Part shown: one piece after another, positions 1 to 8,866 of the stretch | Layout of the letters: every line of letters starts with the position of its first letter | Position numbering within the stretch: the stretch's first letter is position 1 | Notes under the pieces: generated by a model | Databases searched by the model: none | Told to the model about the DNA's origin: nothing | The model's input: only the letters and a program-made list of their open reading frames with translations | NCBI GenBank assembly: GCA_050304615.1 | Contig: JBNLDW010000016.1 | Coordinates: 16,514-80,513 of the forward strand | DNA length: 64,000 nt | Direction: 5' to 3' | Source: CBFDBF01 sp050304615 | Lineage (GTDB): Bacteria; Pseudomonadota; Gammaproteobacteria; Chromatiales; Chromatiaceae | Translations under genes and position numbers: made by a program

Positions 1-192
1 TTTCTCATCATAGCTGAAGCTACCGTCAAATTTATTGAACCGTCCCAGCAGCCAACTATAGCCAAGATGTTTGATCCGGAACTCAATAGCTGCGTGTGCA
101 CCCTTGGAATCAATCACATAATCTGCCGCCACTGCGGGCAGCGCGCCCAACAGCAGGGTCATCAACACTACAATGGCATATATATATTTCAT
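1..192 (-). CDS. YceI family periplasmic protein (N-terminal part, cut by window edge)
   Basis: Only the first 64 codons lie in the window. The protein opens with a signal peptide (MKYIYAIVVLMTLLLGALPAVAA) cleaved after an AVAA-type site, followed by DYVIDSKGAHAAIEFRIKHLGYSW, the typical opening of the YceI lipocalin-like barrel that binds polyisoprenoid lipids in the periplasm. The start is the ATG at 190-192. The cytochrome b561 gene lies just upstream on the same strand; yceI and b561 are commonly neighbours. The function of YceI is poorly known; the family assignment rests on the N-terminus alone. Confidence 0.8.
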   Translation of the reverse strand, partial: MKYIYAIVVLMTLLLGALPAVAADYVIDSKGAHAAIEFRIKHLGYSWLLGRFNKFDGSFSYDEK

Positions 193-216
193 ACTACTCA
201 CCCCTCCTCTTACTCC

Positions 217-762
217 TTACCGACCAAATATGCGTAGCAGGGTTCGATCCCTATCTATGAAGTGGTGCTTCAATGCCCCGGCTAAGTGTACTGCCACTAG
301 TGTAATAGTAGTAACGGCCAGGGCAAAATGCACCTCGCCCGCCATATCCTCCTGCCGCTCAATACCAGAAATAAGTGCCGGCAGCTCAAACCATCCAAAG
401 ACCTCAACTGGCCGGCCATCTGCTGTAGAGATCAGGTAACCGAAGAACATCACACTGAACAACAAAAGGTAGAGTAGCCGATGCACCTGTCTGGCGGCAA
501 ATTGCTCCACTGCGGTGTGATTTGCCAGGGGCTCTGGCGGTGGGTTACCCCAACGCCACAGCAACCGCACAAGCATCAATATAAACAGCAGCACCCCAAC
601 GGAGCGGTGGATATCAGGCCCCTGGCGGTACCATGGATGGTAGTACTCCAGACTGGTCATCCACAGACCAAGCAGGAAAAGCAGCAGAACCATTGCCGCC
701 ACACCCCAGTGCAACAGTATGGCAACCATCCCGTAGCTTTGTCGATCACTCTTCCAGCGCAA
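217..762 (-). CDS. Cytochrome b561 family membrane protein
   Basis: A 181-residue integral membrane protein with four hydrophobic segments and the histidines expected for two b haems (LLHWGVAAM near the start, DIHRSVG, QVHRLLYL, VHLAGALKHH). Family members transfer electrons across the inner membrane, often from quinol. I chose the TTG at 762 because it gives an N-terminus M-R-W-K-S-D-R-Q-S-Y-G, matching the usual R-W-x-x-x-x-x-R-Y-G opening of the family, and a GGGGG stretch lies about 8 bases upstream; a TTG at 783 is an alternative. It lies 24 bases upstream of yceI on the same strand, so the two are probably co-transcribed. Confidence 0.85.
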   Translation of the reverse strand: MRWKSDRQSYGMVAILLHWGVAAMVLLLFLLGLWMTSLEYYHPWYRQGPDIHRSVGVLLFILMLVRLLWRWGNPPPEPLANHTAVEQFAARQVHRLLYLLLFSVMFFGYLISTADGRPVEVFGWFELPALISGIERQEDMAGEVHFALAVTTITLVAVHLAGALKHHFIDRDRTLLRIFGR

Positions 763-819
763 ACCAAGACCCCCAACCAGCAAGGTAAACCGCAGGGCTA
801 CCGTAAGCCACTATGCTGG

Positions 820-945
820 CTATTTTTTCTTTTTGGATTTTTTCTTCTTCTTTTTGGCCAGTTTTTTCTTGAGTTGCTTCTTCAGCTTTGTCTTTAGCTT
901 CTTTTTCAGTTTTGCTTTAGCCTTTTTATCCTTTTTCTTTGCCAT
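820..945 (-). CDS. Very lysine-rich 41-residue mini-protein
   Basis: ATG at 945 preceded by GGAG at a good distance (TAGGAGTGCAGC-ATG) opens a 41-codon frame ending in TAG at 820-822. It begins MAKKKDKKAKAKLKKKLKTK and ends in a run of lysines. About two thirds of residues are lysine, the rest mainly Leu and Ala, with one acidic residue. Leu recurs every three to four positions, so an amphipathic basic helix is possible. It resembles the unstructured basic tails of nucleoid or histone-H1-like proteins by composition only. The gene lies between epmA and the cytochrome b561 gene on the same strand. Function unknown; the ribosome binding site and clean frame are the evidence that it is real. Confidence 0.55.
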   Translation of the reverse strand: MAKKKDKKAKAKLKKKLKTKLKKQLKKKLAKKKKKKSKKKK

Positions 946-1045
946 GCTGCACTCCTATAATCGCTATGGTTTATGCCCTGCCGTAGATAACGGCAAACCT
1001 AAGTATAGACATATTATTTCGCATCTGTGGATATAGGGCGGAGCT

Positions 1046-2026
1046 CTATGCCCTCTCTATGGGAAATGCCAACACCTCACGAATATCATCTGCCCCTGTC
1101 AATAGCATTAGCAGGCGATCCAAACCCAACGCAACCCCGGCACAGTCGGGGAGACCTGACTGCAGGGCACTAAGGAGGTGCTCGTCCATAGGGACACTCT
1201 CTCTTCCATCTTGTAGCCGCCGCTGCAGATCGGCACTGAATCGCTCCCTCTGCTCCTCCGCATCTCCCAACTCATGAAAGCCGTTGGCCAGTTCAACCCC
1301 ATTAATATAGAGTTCAAACCGCTCCGCCACCGACGGTTCTCCCGCACTTACCCGCGCCAATGCAGCCTGTGATGCGGGATAATCATAGAGAAAAGTCAGG
1401 GCATCTATACCCAATTTTGGCTCGATAGAGTGGGTAAGCAGCAAGTCTAGCCAACCGTCACTATGCTGTAGATCTAGCAGTTCCGCACCCGCTATCCCCT
1501 GGGCGACCGCGCAGTCACGCAGCTCAGAGGGTAAAGTGCGGTGAGGATCTATCCCCAAAAACTTCTGGAATGCCTCGCCATAGCTCAACAACTCCACCCT
1601 TCTGGGGGTTGGTAGCAGGGTGTTGATCAACACCGCCACCTCTGCCATCAGCTGGTGATGATCAAAACCGGGACGATACCACTCCAGTAGGGTAAATTCA
1701 GGGTGGTGCAGCCTCCCCACCTCGCCATTACGAAATACCCGGCAAATTTGATAGATCGGCCCGCTATTGGCTGCCAGCAGCCGTTTCATCGGAAATTCTG
1801 GTGAGGTATGCAGATAGAGCCGCCTTCCAGCCGCCGCACCCGGCCCAGTGTAGCTGGTAACCATACTCTCCAAGGTAGGATCTGTGGCGGCATGGACCGA
1901 ACAGAGTGGGGTCTCAACCTCCATCACCCCGACCTGTAGAAAAAACTCGCGGATTCTGCCTAGCAGCTCTGCCCTGGCCTGCAACACTTCAAGGCTTGCA
2001 CTCGGCCGCCAGGACTCGGTGGTCAC
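1046..2026 (-). CDS. epmA: EF-P--(R)-beta-lysine ligase EpmA (GenX/PoxA/YjeA)
   Basis: A 326-residue class II lysyl-tRNA-synthetase-like protein lacking the anticodon-binding domain, the hallmark of EpmA, which ligates (R)-beta-lysine to the conserved lysine of elongation factor P. Motif 2 is visible as RVFRNGEVGRLHHPEFTLLEW and motif 3 as GVALGLDRLLML near the C-terminus. The start is a GTG that overlaps the efp stop by one base (TAGTG), so translation is probably coupled to efp. The substrate-making enzyme EpmB is encoded divergently on the other side of efp, so the entire modification pathway except the optional hydroxylase is here. Confidence 0.95.
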   Translation of the reverse strand: MTTESWRPSASLEVLQARAELLGRIREFFLQVGVMEVETPLCSVHAATDPTLESMVTSYTGPGAAAGRRLYLHTSPEFPMKRLLAANSGPIYQICRVFRNGEVGRLHHPEFTLLEWYRPGFDHHQLMAEVAVLINTLLPTPRRVELLSYGEAFQKFLGIDPHRTLPSELRDCAVAQGIAGAELLDLQHSDGWLDLLLTHSIEPKLGIDALTFLYDYPASQAALARVSAGEPSVAERFELYINGVELANGFHELGDAEEQRERFSADLQRRLQDGRESVPMDEHLLSALQSGLPDCAGVALGLDRLLMLLTGADDIREVLAFPIERA

Positions 2027-2598
2027 TACTCCTCCTTGGCGCGCGAAACGTACTCGCCAGAGCGGGTATCAACCTTGATCGACTCCCCAATCTGGACAAA
2101 GAGGGGCACCCGCACCACGGCCCCTGTCTCTAGGGTGGCCGGTTTCCCGCCACTACCAGAGGTATCCCCCTTTAGACCAGGATCGGTGTCGGTAATGGTC
2201 AGGATGACGAAATTGGGTGGCTCAACACTAAGTGGAACACCGCCCCAAAGGGTGACCGTACATAGCCCCTGATCCTTTAGCCATTTGCTTGACTCGCCTA
2301 CTGCTGCAGCATCGGCACTATACTGCTCGAAAGAGTCGGCATCCATGAAATACCAGAATTCGTCATCTGAGTAGAGATATTGTAGATTTAGCTCCAGGAT
2401 ATCAGCCGACTCAACCGACTCACCGGACTTGAAGGTACGCTCAATCACGCGGTTGGTCTTGAGATTACGTATCTTTACCCGGTTAAAGGCCTGGCCCTTC
2501 CCCGGCTTTACAAACTCATTTTCGATAATTGAGCAAGGATCACCATCCAGCATTATTTTGAGACCACCCTTGAACTCATTGGTACTATAGATTGCCAT
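2026..2598 (-). CDS. efp: Elongation factor P
   Basis: A 190-residue EF-P that relieves ribosome stalling at polyproline stretches. The ATG at 2598 is preceded by GAGGGTGAC and gives the standard MAIYSTNEF opening. With this start the modified lysine falls at K34 in PGKGQAF, exactly as in E. coli. KOW-like domain I, OB domains II and III follow, ending in the conserved TRSGEYVSR. The gene is upstream of epmA (one-base overlap) and head to head with epmB. An upstream in-frame start would add six residues and is less likely. Confidence 0.97.
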   Translation of the reverse strand: MAIYSTNEFKGGLKIMLDGDPCSIIENEFVKPGKGQAFNRVKIRNLKTNRVIERTFKSGESVESADILELNLQYLYSDDEFWYFMDADSFEQYSADAAAVGESSKWLKDQGLCTVTLWGGVPLSVEPPNFVILTITDTDPGLKGDTSGSGGKPATLETGAVVRVPLFVQIGESIKVDTRSGEYVSRAKEE

Positions 2599-2632
2599 GT
2601 CACCCTCGGAGACCACTGAATTGAAACCATAT

Positions 2633-3625
2633 ATGATAACCCGAACCGAGCAGCGATGGCAGCAATCCTTGGGAGATGCCTTTACACAAATAGAGGCACT
2701 CCTTGATTATCTGCAAATAGACCCTTCCATCTATCCCGATCAATCCCTGGCCAGCCGACAGTTCAGCCTCCTAGTACCCCGAGAGTTTGCCTCCCTTATA
2801 GAACAGGGAAATCCACATGACCCCCTGTTGTTACAGGTACTCCCACAGGCCGCTGAAATGGAGGAAGTAGCAGGGTTTTCGCCAGATCCGGTAGGCGAAC
2901 AGTCCGCCTGCATTCAGCCAGGACTACTCCATAAATATACCGGCAGGGTGCTCTGGATTACCACTGCTGCCTGCGCCATCCACTGTCGCTACTGTTTTCG
3001 CCGTCACTTTCCCTACGCCGACTCCACCCCTGATGACAACGGCTGGAACCGCGCCCTACAGCAGGTCATGGCTGACCCCAGCATCAGTGAATTTATCCTG
3101 AGTGGTGGTGACCCCCTGATACTCACGGATGAGCGATTGGCGCAAGTGGTGGCCGACCTGGAGGCAATCCCCCACCTCCTGCGCCTGCGGATCCATAGCC
3201 GCCTGCCGCTCATACTGCCACAAAGGATCACCGCTAGGCTGGTAGAGACCCTAGCCAACACTAGGCTGCAGACCATCCTGGTAACCCACTGTAACAACGC
3301 CCAAGAGATCTCCCCAGAGGTTGCCCCGGCCATGGCGAGACTCAAGGTTGCTGGGGTCACTATACTCAATCAAGCGGTACTATTGCGCGGGGTAAACGAC
3401 TCTACCACAGCCCTCTGCGACCTGAGCAACGCACTCTTCAATGCCAATATAATGCCCTATTATCTACATCTACTCGATCGTGTGGCAGGTGCAGCCCAGT
3501 TTGAGCTGCCCCCAGGAGAGGCGCAGCGGCTACAGCAATCACTATGGCAACATCTGCCAGGCTACCTGGTACCGAAGATGGTGTATGAGCAGGCCGGGGC
3601 CAAGTCCAAGCTTTCGCTGATATGA
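2633..3625 (+). CDS. epmB: EF-P-specific lysine 2,3-aminomutase EpmB (YjeK)
   Basis: A radical SAM, PLP-dependent enzyme converting L-lysine to (R)-beta-lysine, the substrate of EpmA. The cluster motif CAIHCRYCF (CxxxCxxC) is followed by RRHFPY, then LSGGDPL, RLRIHSRLP and MPYYLHLLD, all conserved in the family. The C-terminal GYLVPKM-AGAKSKLS also fits. I place the start at ATG 2633; an ATG at 2597 would add 12 residues but lies inside the efp start codon palindrome CATG and has no better ribosome binding site. Either start leaves almost no room between the divergent genes, so promoters must overlap coding sequence. Confidence 0.93.
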   Translation: MITRTEQRWQQSLGDAFTQIEALLDYLQIDPSIYPDQSLASRQFSLLVPREFASLIEQGNPHDPLLLQVLPQAAEMEEVAGFSPDPVGEQSACIQPGLLHKYTGRVLWITTAACAIHCRYCFRRHFPYADSTPDDNGWNRALQQVMADPSISEFILSGGDPLILTDERLAQVVADLEAIPHLLRLRIHSRLPLILPQRITARLVETLANTRLQTILVTHCNNAQEISPEVAPAMARLKVAGVTILNQAVLLRGVNDSTTALCDLSNALFNANIMPYYLHLLDRVAGAAQFELPPGEAQRLQQSLWQHLPGYLVPKMVYEQAGAKSKLSLI

Positions 3626-3899
3626 TTTACCCCACCGGTTTTCGCCGCTAAGGGCCAAAAATAGGAACATTCTGGAGGAGTGACTGGCCCTGGAAAGGCC
3701 ATCTTATCCAGTTTTTCACACCAATTAGCCAAAATTGCTTTGCAATATTCCCTTATAAGTATTAAAAAACACCCTCAGAATATGGAATTATCTGATAAAT
3801 TATGAATTGGGCGAACGGCTAGATATAGCGTCATTGATCAAGTCCTGAATACTAGCTAATCGCCAAAGCTCAGGGAGCCTCGACCCCTTAGGAATAATA

Positions 3900-5639
3900 A
3901 TGATGGCCACGGATAAAGACCACCTGCTTAATCTTATAACACCAGAACGCACATTGCGCTCTGGCAACCCTGTCCTGCTTGACCCCAAGGAGCTAAAGGA
4001 GTGGATCTCCGCCCTGCCAATGGCCAATATTGGCGAGACCTCCAAGCAGATATTCAAGGCACTAGTTGAATTTAATCGCCTTAGCGCAACCGGCCTTGAC
4101 CGAGCATCTACGATTGATCTTTTCCGTCAACCAATCGATTACATTACCGCAAATTTAAAAAAATACTATATTGATCTGCCGTTTCCACTTTCGGCCAAAA
4201 ACCAGAAAATTGCCGTTCTCTGCCGGGAGCTCCAGGTAGAGTTGGCAAACGGCTTCAAGATAATCATTAATAATATGTTGGCTGGCAATAAAAAGTCAGT
4301 CGATAACAAGCTATTGGTGATAGCCATACACCAGGCAATGCTCTATCTCTCTCGGGCGCTCTACTACTCAGCAATCGTATACAACGCACCACCCAACAAT
4401 ATATGGCGAGAGATCTACCAGCTGTTTCGCTATGCTGATCGGTATCATCTTACAAACATCAAAGTTAAAGAGACTAGTGGAGATACAAATAATACCTCCA
4501 CTATAGAAGACGTGTATAAGCGGACTATTTTAGTAGGTATGGCATCCCCTTATAGTCTACGCCAGCGAGAGATCGAGTATCTGCATGAGAGAGTCACGCA
4601 ATGGGCTCCCCATCTTGAGCTGGAAACCGTCAGTAGTCACCAGGAAACAGCAACCATTTTTGTGGTTGAGCCAAACTCTGATAGACCACCATGCCACGCC
4701 TACCTGCATCCCGGGACGGCGGAAAGACGATATCAAACGATCAATACAGAAAGACTGATCTCACACCTGAGGAAACAGCTGAAAAGCCTGGTAGATGCAA
4801 CCAAGCAGAGTGCAACAGACCCCACAAAGGAGAGGCTATCCAAACCACTGCTACGCAAACTCATCCAGTCACTCGGGTCTACTCCCAATAGGCAGTTCAC
4901 ACGCACCACTCTAAATTTTGAGCTGGATACAGCTATTGGACTCTCCTCCATTTGTGCACTGATGACGGAGCATGCCAAAAAACCTAAGGCTGAAGTGAGC
5001 CAGACTACTGGAACCAGGACACACTCGTTGGTCTATCCCAGGGTTGGGGAAGAGGTAAGGCTCTCTGTCACCCCCCCTGATCAGCCCTTTGAATATGCCC
5101 TGGTCAACATGGATGAGAATGCCGGCATATGGCTACAAGATGAGATAAAACCACCCGTTACTACAGAACCTCAGAATAAAAACGGCAGTATATTTTCCTG
5201 CAAGACATTCAATGAGAGCGCGGGTGGCTATTGCCTCACCTGGACCGGAGAAAAGGTTCCGCATATCCGGGTAGGTGAACTTATTGGCATACAATCATCC
5301 AACAATCCAACAAAATTTAGTATCGGTGTGACCCGCTGGATGAAAAGCATGCCAGCTATAGGTCTACAGATAGGAATAGAGATGATCTCCCTATATACAA
5401 AAACAGCTCAGGTTAGACATATGCAAAGCCCGGCTGGCACTGATCAAAATACTGATGCACTAATACTGCCAGAGCAGACCGTTTCTGAACAACCAAAGAG
5501 TCTGATAGTCCACGCCCTACCATACCGGGTGAATGATGCCGTATGGATAGAAAGAAAAGACGCAAAGAAAAAGGCACGGCTCACACGACTACTGGAATCT
5601 ACCGGGGCCTTTTCACGCTTCCAGTACACCTACCTGTAA
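3900..5639 (+). CDS. Conserved protein of 579 residues with possible C-terminal PilZ-like domain
   Basis: ATG at 3900 has AGGA six bases upstream. The N-terminal two thirds are mostly helical and I recognise no named domain. From about residue 370 the composition becomes beta-rich, with N438-x-S-x-x-G443 followed by YCLTW, then VGELIGI, IGVTRWM and LQIGIEM; this resembles the (D/N)xSxxG strand and barrel of PilZ c-di-GMP receptors, but I do not see a clear RxxxR motif. The gene directly precedes a FimX-type protein about 100 bases downstream on the same strand. A c-di-GMP effector role is therefore an inference from a weak motif and context, not a family assignment. Confidence 0.6.
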   Translation: MMATDKDHLLNLITPERTLRSGNPVLLDPKELKEWISALPMANIGETSKQIFKALVEFNRLSATGLDRASTIDLFRQPIDYITANLKKYYIDLPFPLSAKNQKIAVLCRELQVELANGFKIIINNMLAGNKKSVDNKLLVIAIHQAMLYLSRALYYSAIVYNAPPNNIWREIYQLFRYADRYHLTNIKVKETSGDTNNTSTIEDVYKRTILVGMASPYSLRQREIEYLHERVTQWAPHLELETVSSHQETATIFVVEPNSDRPPCHAYLHPGTAERRYQTINTERLISHLRKQLKSLVDATKQSATDPTKERLSKPLLRKLIQSLGSTPNRQFTRTTLNFELDTAIGLSSICALMTEHAKKPKAEVSQTTGTRTHSLVYPRVGEEVRLSVTPPDQPFEYALVNMDENAGIWLQDEIKPPVTTEPQNKNGSIFSCKTFNESAGGYCLTWTGEKVPHIRVGELIGIQSSNNPTKFSIGVTRWMKSMPAIGLQIGIEMISLYTKTAQVRHMQSPAGTDQNTDALILPEQTVSEQPKSLIVHALPYRVNDAVWIERKDAKKKARLTRLLESTGAFSRFQYTYL

Positions 5640-5743
5640 ACAATCGGATCACCCTCTCTGGATAAATAGTAAAAAGCTGACGTAAAACAACAATCACGGA
5701 TTTAAATTCTGATATAATCCGGGGTATAGTAATACCCGTCATA

Positions 5744-7885
5744 ATGTGGCCGGATAACACCAGAAAGAGGACACCTGCAGCGACAATGAACGGAGCACTC
5801 CCAGAATCCGCAATAGAATTCCTGGTTATTGATGATTCACCCAATGCCACTGAATCACGCATCAGCGCTCTCCGCAATACTGGAATGGTTGCGCACTATA
5901 CACGTGTATGTAAGGAAGAGGAGTTGGTTGAGGCCCTGACCAACTCCACTATTGACCTCATTCTCTACACTAGAGATACAGCAGCAATAGACCCAGAACA
6001 TGTTATTGCACTATGCCGTAAGTCTGCTCCAGGAATCCCGCTTATCATTATCTATAGTGATACTGAGGATTCAAAATCTCTATTAGAGGCTATGCGCAAA
6101 GGGGTTTGTGATGTCGTCTTAAAAGACGATATTGACCACCTTGAGATAGTCATAAACAGGGAATACGACAGCCTGCAAGGACGGCGCGAACTAAAAATGC
6201 TCCGTTCCCGCCTGCAGGAGATGGAAGAGCAGTGTGATGCCCTGGTTGAACACTCCAGAGACGCTATTGCCTATGTGCATGAGGGGATGTATATCCGCGC
6301 CAACCAGGTCTATCTTGATATGTTTGGATATCTGGCAATGGATGACATTGAAGGTATGCCAATCCTGGATATGGTCAGCCCTAAAGATATTGATGAATTC
6401 AAAAAATTCCTACGCTCTATCGACAACTCCAAAGAACCGGCATCCCTTGAAATAAGGTGCCAGGATAGTGAAGGCAAGGAGTTCTCCGCCAAGCTCGAGA
6501 CCTGTCCCGCGAGCATAGACAGCGAACCATGCACCCAAATCATTATTCGTGATCAATCCATGGATAAAGAGTTGGAGCAGAAGATCAGCCTGCTGAACAA
6601 GCAGGATAGTTATACTGGCCTGGCCAATCGTCAGTTCTTCATCGGCAAGCTGGATGAAGCCACCTCTAAAGAGGGTGAAACGACACCCTCAGGCTCGCTC
6701 CTCTATATCCTGCTGGATAATTTTCAGAAATTGCGCACGCAGATCGGGATTGGGCCCAGTGACTCCGTTCTACTAGAGATCGCCAAGGTACTCCAACACA
6801 ACATTGCCGCGACCGACACACTTGCCCGGTTTGGTGACCATACCTTCGTGATCCTTAGCCCCATAGCAAAACCTGGCGATGCCGAAACATTTGCAGAGAA
6901 GCTACGGGCAGCAATAAATGACCATAGTTATACCGAGCAACTGCCGGATAAGCACAACATAACCTGCAGTATAGGCATCAGTTATCTCGCAACCACAACA
7001 GATGACAGCCATCAATTAATCAACCAGGCCTTCAACGCCTGCGAGTTGATACGTAATGAAGGTGGTAATGGAATTGCTTCATACAGCGAGTCTGTAGCGG
7101 AGCCAGAGCAGAGCGAAGAGGGTGCGGAAGACAATGAGACAAAAGAACTAATCAAGGACGCCCTGGAAAATGATCGCTTTCGCCTACTCTATCAACCCAT
7201 CGTAAGCCTACAGGGAGATACTAGAGAAAATTATGCCGTACTACTAAGGCTGTTAGATGAAAACAATGAAGAGATACTGCCAAGCAGCTTCCTTGAGCAG
7301 GCAGCACAGGTCTCGCTAATGACGGACATTGACCGTTGGGTCATAGAGCATTCAATAAAAGAGCTGGCTAAACAGCGGGAGCTGGGACACAAAGTTAAGT
7401 TTTTTATCAACATATCTGCCGCAGGAATCACAGATGAAACGCTTCTACTCTGGATCTGCGACTGCTTGCGGGAAAACAATGCAAAGGGGGCATGGCTGAC
7501 ATTTCAGATACGTGATCGCGATCTCCGCGCCAACACCCAGGACGCAAAGAGGTTGGTTGATGGACTGAAAAAAATACGCTGTCAAATAGCCGTTGACCAG
7601 TTTGGCCTTAACCCAAAGGCAGAGACTACACTTAAGCATCTTTCGATAGATTACATTAAGATCGATCAATCCTTCACTCATGGACTGGCCAACAGTGAGG
7701 AAATGCAGGACAAACTCCATGAGATCAACAAGATAGCCCAAACATATAACGTAAAGAGTATCGCCATGGCGGTGGAGGACGCAAACAGTCTTGCAGTTCT
7801 ATGGACCGTTGGCATAAATTATATTCAGGGTCACTTCCTACAACGACCTTCACAAAACATCACCTACGACTTCAACTCGGTATAG
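5744..7885 (+). CDS. FimX-like REC-PAS-GGDEF-EAL protein, probably catalytically inactive
   Basis: A 713-residue protein with a receiver domain (about 25-140), PAS domain (about 165-270), GGDEF domain (about 295-440) and EAL domain (about 465-705). Every active site is degenerate. The receiver has T76 where the phosphorylated Asp should be (LILYT). The GGDEF motif reads G364-D-H-T-F368, and EAL reads A498-V-L500 in YAVLLRL. The DDFG motif reads VDQFG. This is the pattern of FimX, a c-di-GMP sensor that controls type IV pilus assembly without making or degrading the nucleotide. The start may instead be ATG 5786. The stop is one base from the stop of the convergent 5'-nucleotidase gene. Confidence 0.85.
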   Translation: MWPDNTRKRTPAATMNGALPESAIEFLVIDDSPNATESRISALRNTGMVAHYTRVCKEEELVEALTNSTIDLILYTRDTAAIDPEHVIALCRKSAPGIPLIIIYSDTEDSKSLLEAMRKGVCDVVLKDDIDHLEIVINREYDSLQGRRELKMLRSRLQEMEEQCDALVEHSRDAIAYVHEGMYIRANQVYLDMFGYLAMDDIEGMPILDMVSPKDIDEFKKFLRSIDNSKEPASLEIRCQDSEGKEFSAKLETCPASIDSEPCTQIIIRDQSMDKELEQKISLLNKQDSYTGLANRQFFIGKLDEATSKEGETTPSGSLLYILLDNFQKLRTQIGIGPSDSVLLEIAKVLQHNIAATDTLARFGDHTFVILSPIAKPGDAETFAEKLRAAINDHSYTEQLPDKHNITCSIGISYLATTTDDSHQLINQAFNACELIRNEGGNGIASYSESVAEPEQSEEGAEDNETKELIKDALENDRFRLLYQPIVSLQGDTRENYAVLLRLLDENNEEILPSSFLEQAAQVSLMTDIDRWVIEHSIKELAKQRELGHKVKFFINISAAGITDETLLLWICDCLRENNAKGAWLTFQIRDRDLRANTQDAKRLVDGLKKIRCQIAVDQFGLNPKAETTLKHLSIDYIKIDQSFTHGLANSEEMQDKLHEINKIAQTYNVKSIAMAVEDANSLAVLWTVGINYIQGHFLQRPSQNITYDFNSV

Positions 7886-7886
7886 A

Positions 7887-8795
7887 CTATCGGTTGGCAA
7901 CCCCATGCGGCACATGGCCAGTCGGCACGTACTGCCTCGCCTTATCACAGTGACCGGCCTGGTCATCAAAAAAGATATCTGCACCAAAAGAGCGCAGAAA
8001 ATCACTTTTATCCATACCGCCTAGAAAAAAGGCCTCATCAATACGAATATTCCAGGCCCTCAGGGTTCGAATCACCCTCTCATGGGCAGGTGCTGAACGC
8101 GCAGTAACCAGCGCGGTTCTAATAGGTGACACCTCTACAGGAGCCGCCACCTGCATGCGATGCAATACCGACAAAAACTCCTTGAATGGACCTCCCGAAA
8201 GCGGCTTGCGAGCTGCGGCCTTCTCACTCTGGGTAAATGCATCCAACCCCTCGGCCTTAAATACCTGCTCCGCCTCATCCGAGAAAAGAACAGCATCACC
8301 ATCAAACGCTATCCGTAGCTGGGCACCTGATGCCAGCATGTTACTGGATTTAGAGGGAAGTATAGTAGCGGCCGCGATACCCGCTTCCAAGGCCTGAGCC
8401 ACATCCCCCGGGTCGGCCGATAGAAACAGATGTGCCCCCATAGATGAAACATAACGATACGGGCTCACCCCCCCACAAAAGGCTGCCCGGATAATATTCA
8501 ACTCATGGTGCGCGATGGAGTTAAAGATGCGCAGACCAGTATCGGCGCTATTCCTGGAGAGCAGGATAACCTCTACCGAGGCAAACTCTGCATAGAGATC
8601 ATTTAGAGCTAACAGTTTTTTTACTAGTGGAAACGCGACACCTGGGGCAAGCAGGTCATCCTCGTGCTCAATCTGGTACTTACAGTAGGCATCAACTCCT
8701 TCGGCCTCAAACACGGCATGCGAATCATTCAGGTCAAAAAGGGCCCGGGATGAGATGGCCACAACCAGTTTAGATGGTGCACTCTTGGCAGTCAT
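7887..8795 (-). CDS. 5'-nucleotidase (cytosolic 5'-nucleotidase I-like family)
   Basis: A 302-residue protein of the 5-nucleotidase family related to eukaryotic cytosolic 5'-nucleotidase I, which dephosphorylates nucleoside 5'-monophosphates with a HAD-type fold. AISSRALFDLNDSHAVF opens the protein, and the HAD-like motif FDGDAVLFSDEAE lies in the middle. VILLSRNSADTGLRIFNS and CGGVSPYRYVSSMGAHLFLS are also typical. ATG at 8795 is chosen over a TTG four codons upstream. No signal peptide is present, so it should be cytoplasmic. It converges on the FimX-like gene with a one-base gap. Confidence 0.88.
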   Translation of the reverse strand: MTAKSAPSKLVVAISSRALFDLNDSHAVFEAEGVDAYCKYQIEHEDDLLAPGVAFPLVKKLLALNDLYAEFASVEVILLSRNSADTGLRIFNSIAHHELNIIRAAFCGGVSPYRYVSSMGAHLFLSADPGDVAQALEAGIAAATILPSKSSNMLASGAQLRIAFDGDAVLFSDEAEQVFKAEGLDAFTQSEKAAARKPLSGGPFKEFLSVLHRMQVAAPVEVSPIRTALVTARSAPAHERVIRTLRAWNIRIDEAFFLGGMDKSDFLRSFGADIFFDDQAGHCDKARQYVPTGHVPHGVANR

Positions 8796-8866
8796 AGGGG
8801 GATTCAATGCCTAACGATGATACCTCGATTCTATTGCCTCTATCTGCCGGTTGCAATCACGATTAT

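Noticed and set aside
833..1036. Phe-rich frame on the plus strand opposite the lysine-rich gene
   Set aside because: It is the antisense of the Lys-rich coding run (AAA/AAG read as TTT/CTT), lacks a ribosome binding site and has no plausible protein character.
2597..2632. Longer epmB start at 2597
   Set aside because: It lies in the efp start codon palindrome and has no ribosome binding site; it is possible but not preferred over 2633.
5444..5629. Many overlapping frames on the strand opposite long genes
   Set aside because: They lack ribosome binding sites and coding character and lie opposite well-supported genes here and elsewhere in the window.
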